Below, one piece after another: positions 5,946 through 6,523 of a DNA stretch of 6,523 nt. The notes under the pieces were generated by a model. It was not told the DNA's origin. It made no database searches and worked only from the letters and a program-made list of their open reading frames with translations. Source of the stretch: an uncultured Pseudomonadota bacterium (GTDB taxonomy: Bacteria; Myxococcota_A; UBA9042; CAIXZC01). How positions within the stretch are numbered: the first letter of the stretch is position 1; every line of letters begins with the position of its first letter. The stretch is taken from NCBI GenBank assembly GCA_937876385.1, contig CALFHQ010000189.1, forward strand, positions 1-6,523. Direction: 5' to 3'. Position numbers and translations under genes: made by a program.

Positions 5946-6458
5946 ATGCTTGTTACGGATCGTGAGCGCCTCAAAGAGGAAATTCATGCCTGGGCAGACC
6001 AGTACGGCCACAGCCGAACTGCCCTCATGCCGATTCTTCAGGAAGTGCAAGCCAGGTATCGACACTGTTCCGAGTACGCCATGCAGGAAATCGCCGACCT
6101 CGTCGGCATTCACCCGGTGGAAGTGCACGGTGTCGTATCCTTTTACAGTTTCCTCACCACCGAACCCCAGGGCAAGTTCGTCGTTCGAGTCTGCCAGACC
6201 ATGTCCTGCGACATGGCCGGAAAAGACCGAGTAGCGCTTCAGCTTGTCAACGACCTCGATATCGATTTTGGGGAAACCACTCCCGACGGAATGTTCACCC
6301 TCGAGTGGGCATCGTGCATCGGAATGTGTGATCAGGGACCGGCACTGCTGATAAACGACAAGGTTTACAGCAAAGTGACCCCGAACCAGGTTCACGACAT
6401 CATTGAAGAGTGTCGCGCCACCTACGGCGTCCACGCACTTCAAAAGGAGGGGCACTAG
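5946..6458 (+). CDS. nuoE: NuoE/HndA-like [2Fe-2S] thioredoxin-fold subunit of an NAD(P)-linked oxidoreductase
   Basis: This 170-residue protein has the full length of the 24-kDa complex I subunit and of HndA-type hydrogenase subunits. An N-terminal helical part (1-60, with ALMPILQEVQARY and EIADLVGIHPVEVHGVVSFYSF) precedes the thioredoxin-like domain. The cluster ligands are Cys83 and Cys88 (CQTMSC) and Cys124 and Cys128 (CIGMC), exactly the family's C-x4-C/C-x3-C pattern. The protein would carry one [2Fe-2S] cluster next to the FMN/NADH subunit. I chose the ATG at 5946 because GGAGG lies 9 nt upstream; the open frame extends further left only by overlapping the regulator gene. The isolated pair with a receiver protein, rather than nuoA-D, suggests a soluble complex such as an NAD(P)-dependent hydrogenase or formate dehydrogenase; from this gene alone complex I cannot be excluded. 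Confidence 0.93.
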   Translation: MLVTDRERLKEEIHAWADQYGHSRTALMPILQEVQARYRHCSEYAMQEIADLVGIHPVEVHGVVSFYSFLTTEPQGKFVVRVCQTMSCDMAGKDRVALQLVNDLDIDFGETTPDGMFTLEWASCIGMCDQGPALLINDKVYSKVTPNQVHDIIEECRATYGVHALQKEGH

Positions 6459-6460
6459 GC

Positions 6461-6523
6461 ATGATTGGCAAACTGACCTTCAGCACAATTGAACCCAACT
6501 CCGGTTTGCAGGCCGCCCTCAAA
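6461..6523 (+). CDS. Start of a third operon gene, probably the NuoF-like flavoprotein partner (partial)
   Basis: An open frame begins ATG ATT GGC AAA 2 nt after the NuoE-like stop and continues to the window edge (21 codons, starting MIGKLTFSTIEPNSG). An AGGAGG tract lies about 11 nt upstream, inside the end of the preceding gene. Twenty-one residues are too few to identify it. Position right after a NuoE-type gene makes the NADH/FMN-binding NuoF/HndC-type subunit the usual expectation; this rests on context only. Confidence 0.6.
   Translation, partial: MIGKLTFSTIEPNSGLQAALK

Noticed and set aside
5910..6455. 181-codon minus-strand open frame opposite the NuoE-like gene
   Set aside because: The plus-strand frame has all four cluster cysteines and full family length; the opposite frame is a shadow.

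Overview
The window looks like a stretch of a moderately GC-rich, probably Myxococcota-like ('deltaproteobacterial') chromosome. Three things suggest this. One is a very long secreted protein built from Asp/Cys-rich MopE-type repeats. The second is its C-terminal Gly-Cys-Ser plus hydrophobic segment, which resembles the MYXO-CTERM sorting signal. The third is a gene pair in which a stand-alone receiver protein precedes a NuoE-type subunit, as in anaerobic NADH/hydrogenase-type operons. The taxonomic placement is inference; no rRNA or other marker gene is present.

Minus strand, read right to left from about 5135 to 1: (i) a cytoplasmic-looking alpha/beta-hydrolase of the triacylglycerol lipase type (3948..5135); (ii) an 851-residue putative lipoprotein with twelve full ~51-residue Cys/Asp-rich repeats plus a partial thirteenth (1333..3888); (iii) an 82-residue two-helix membrane protein of unknown function with a C10 homopolymer near its 3' end (997..1245); (iv) a 113-residue helical, phasin-like protein (472..813); (v) the N-terminal 158 residues of an AMP-forming acyl-CoA synthetase, which runs off the left edge (1..475). 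Genes iv and v overlap by ATGA and sit behind a good sigma70-type promoter (863..890). The small membrane gene has its own candidate promoter (1267..1295).

Plus strand, right end: after a 425-bp divergent intergenic region containing two inverted repeats, there is a tight operon of a CheY-like single-domain response regulator (5561..5941), a NuoE/HndA-like [2Fe-2S] subunit (5946..6458), and the first 21 codons of a third gene (6461..6523) that is probably the NuoF-like partner.

Functionally the window falls into three parts. The first is a lipid or storage-polymer group (hydrolase, phasin-like protein, acyl-CoA synthetase), joined only by neighbourhood and shared strand. The second is an envelope protein of the disulfide-rich, metal-binding repeat type. 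The third is the start of an NAD(P)-linked redox complex with its own receiver protein. I see no rRNA, tRNA, transposase, integrase or CRISPR array.
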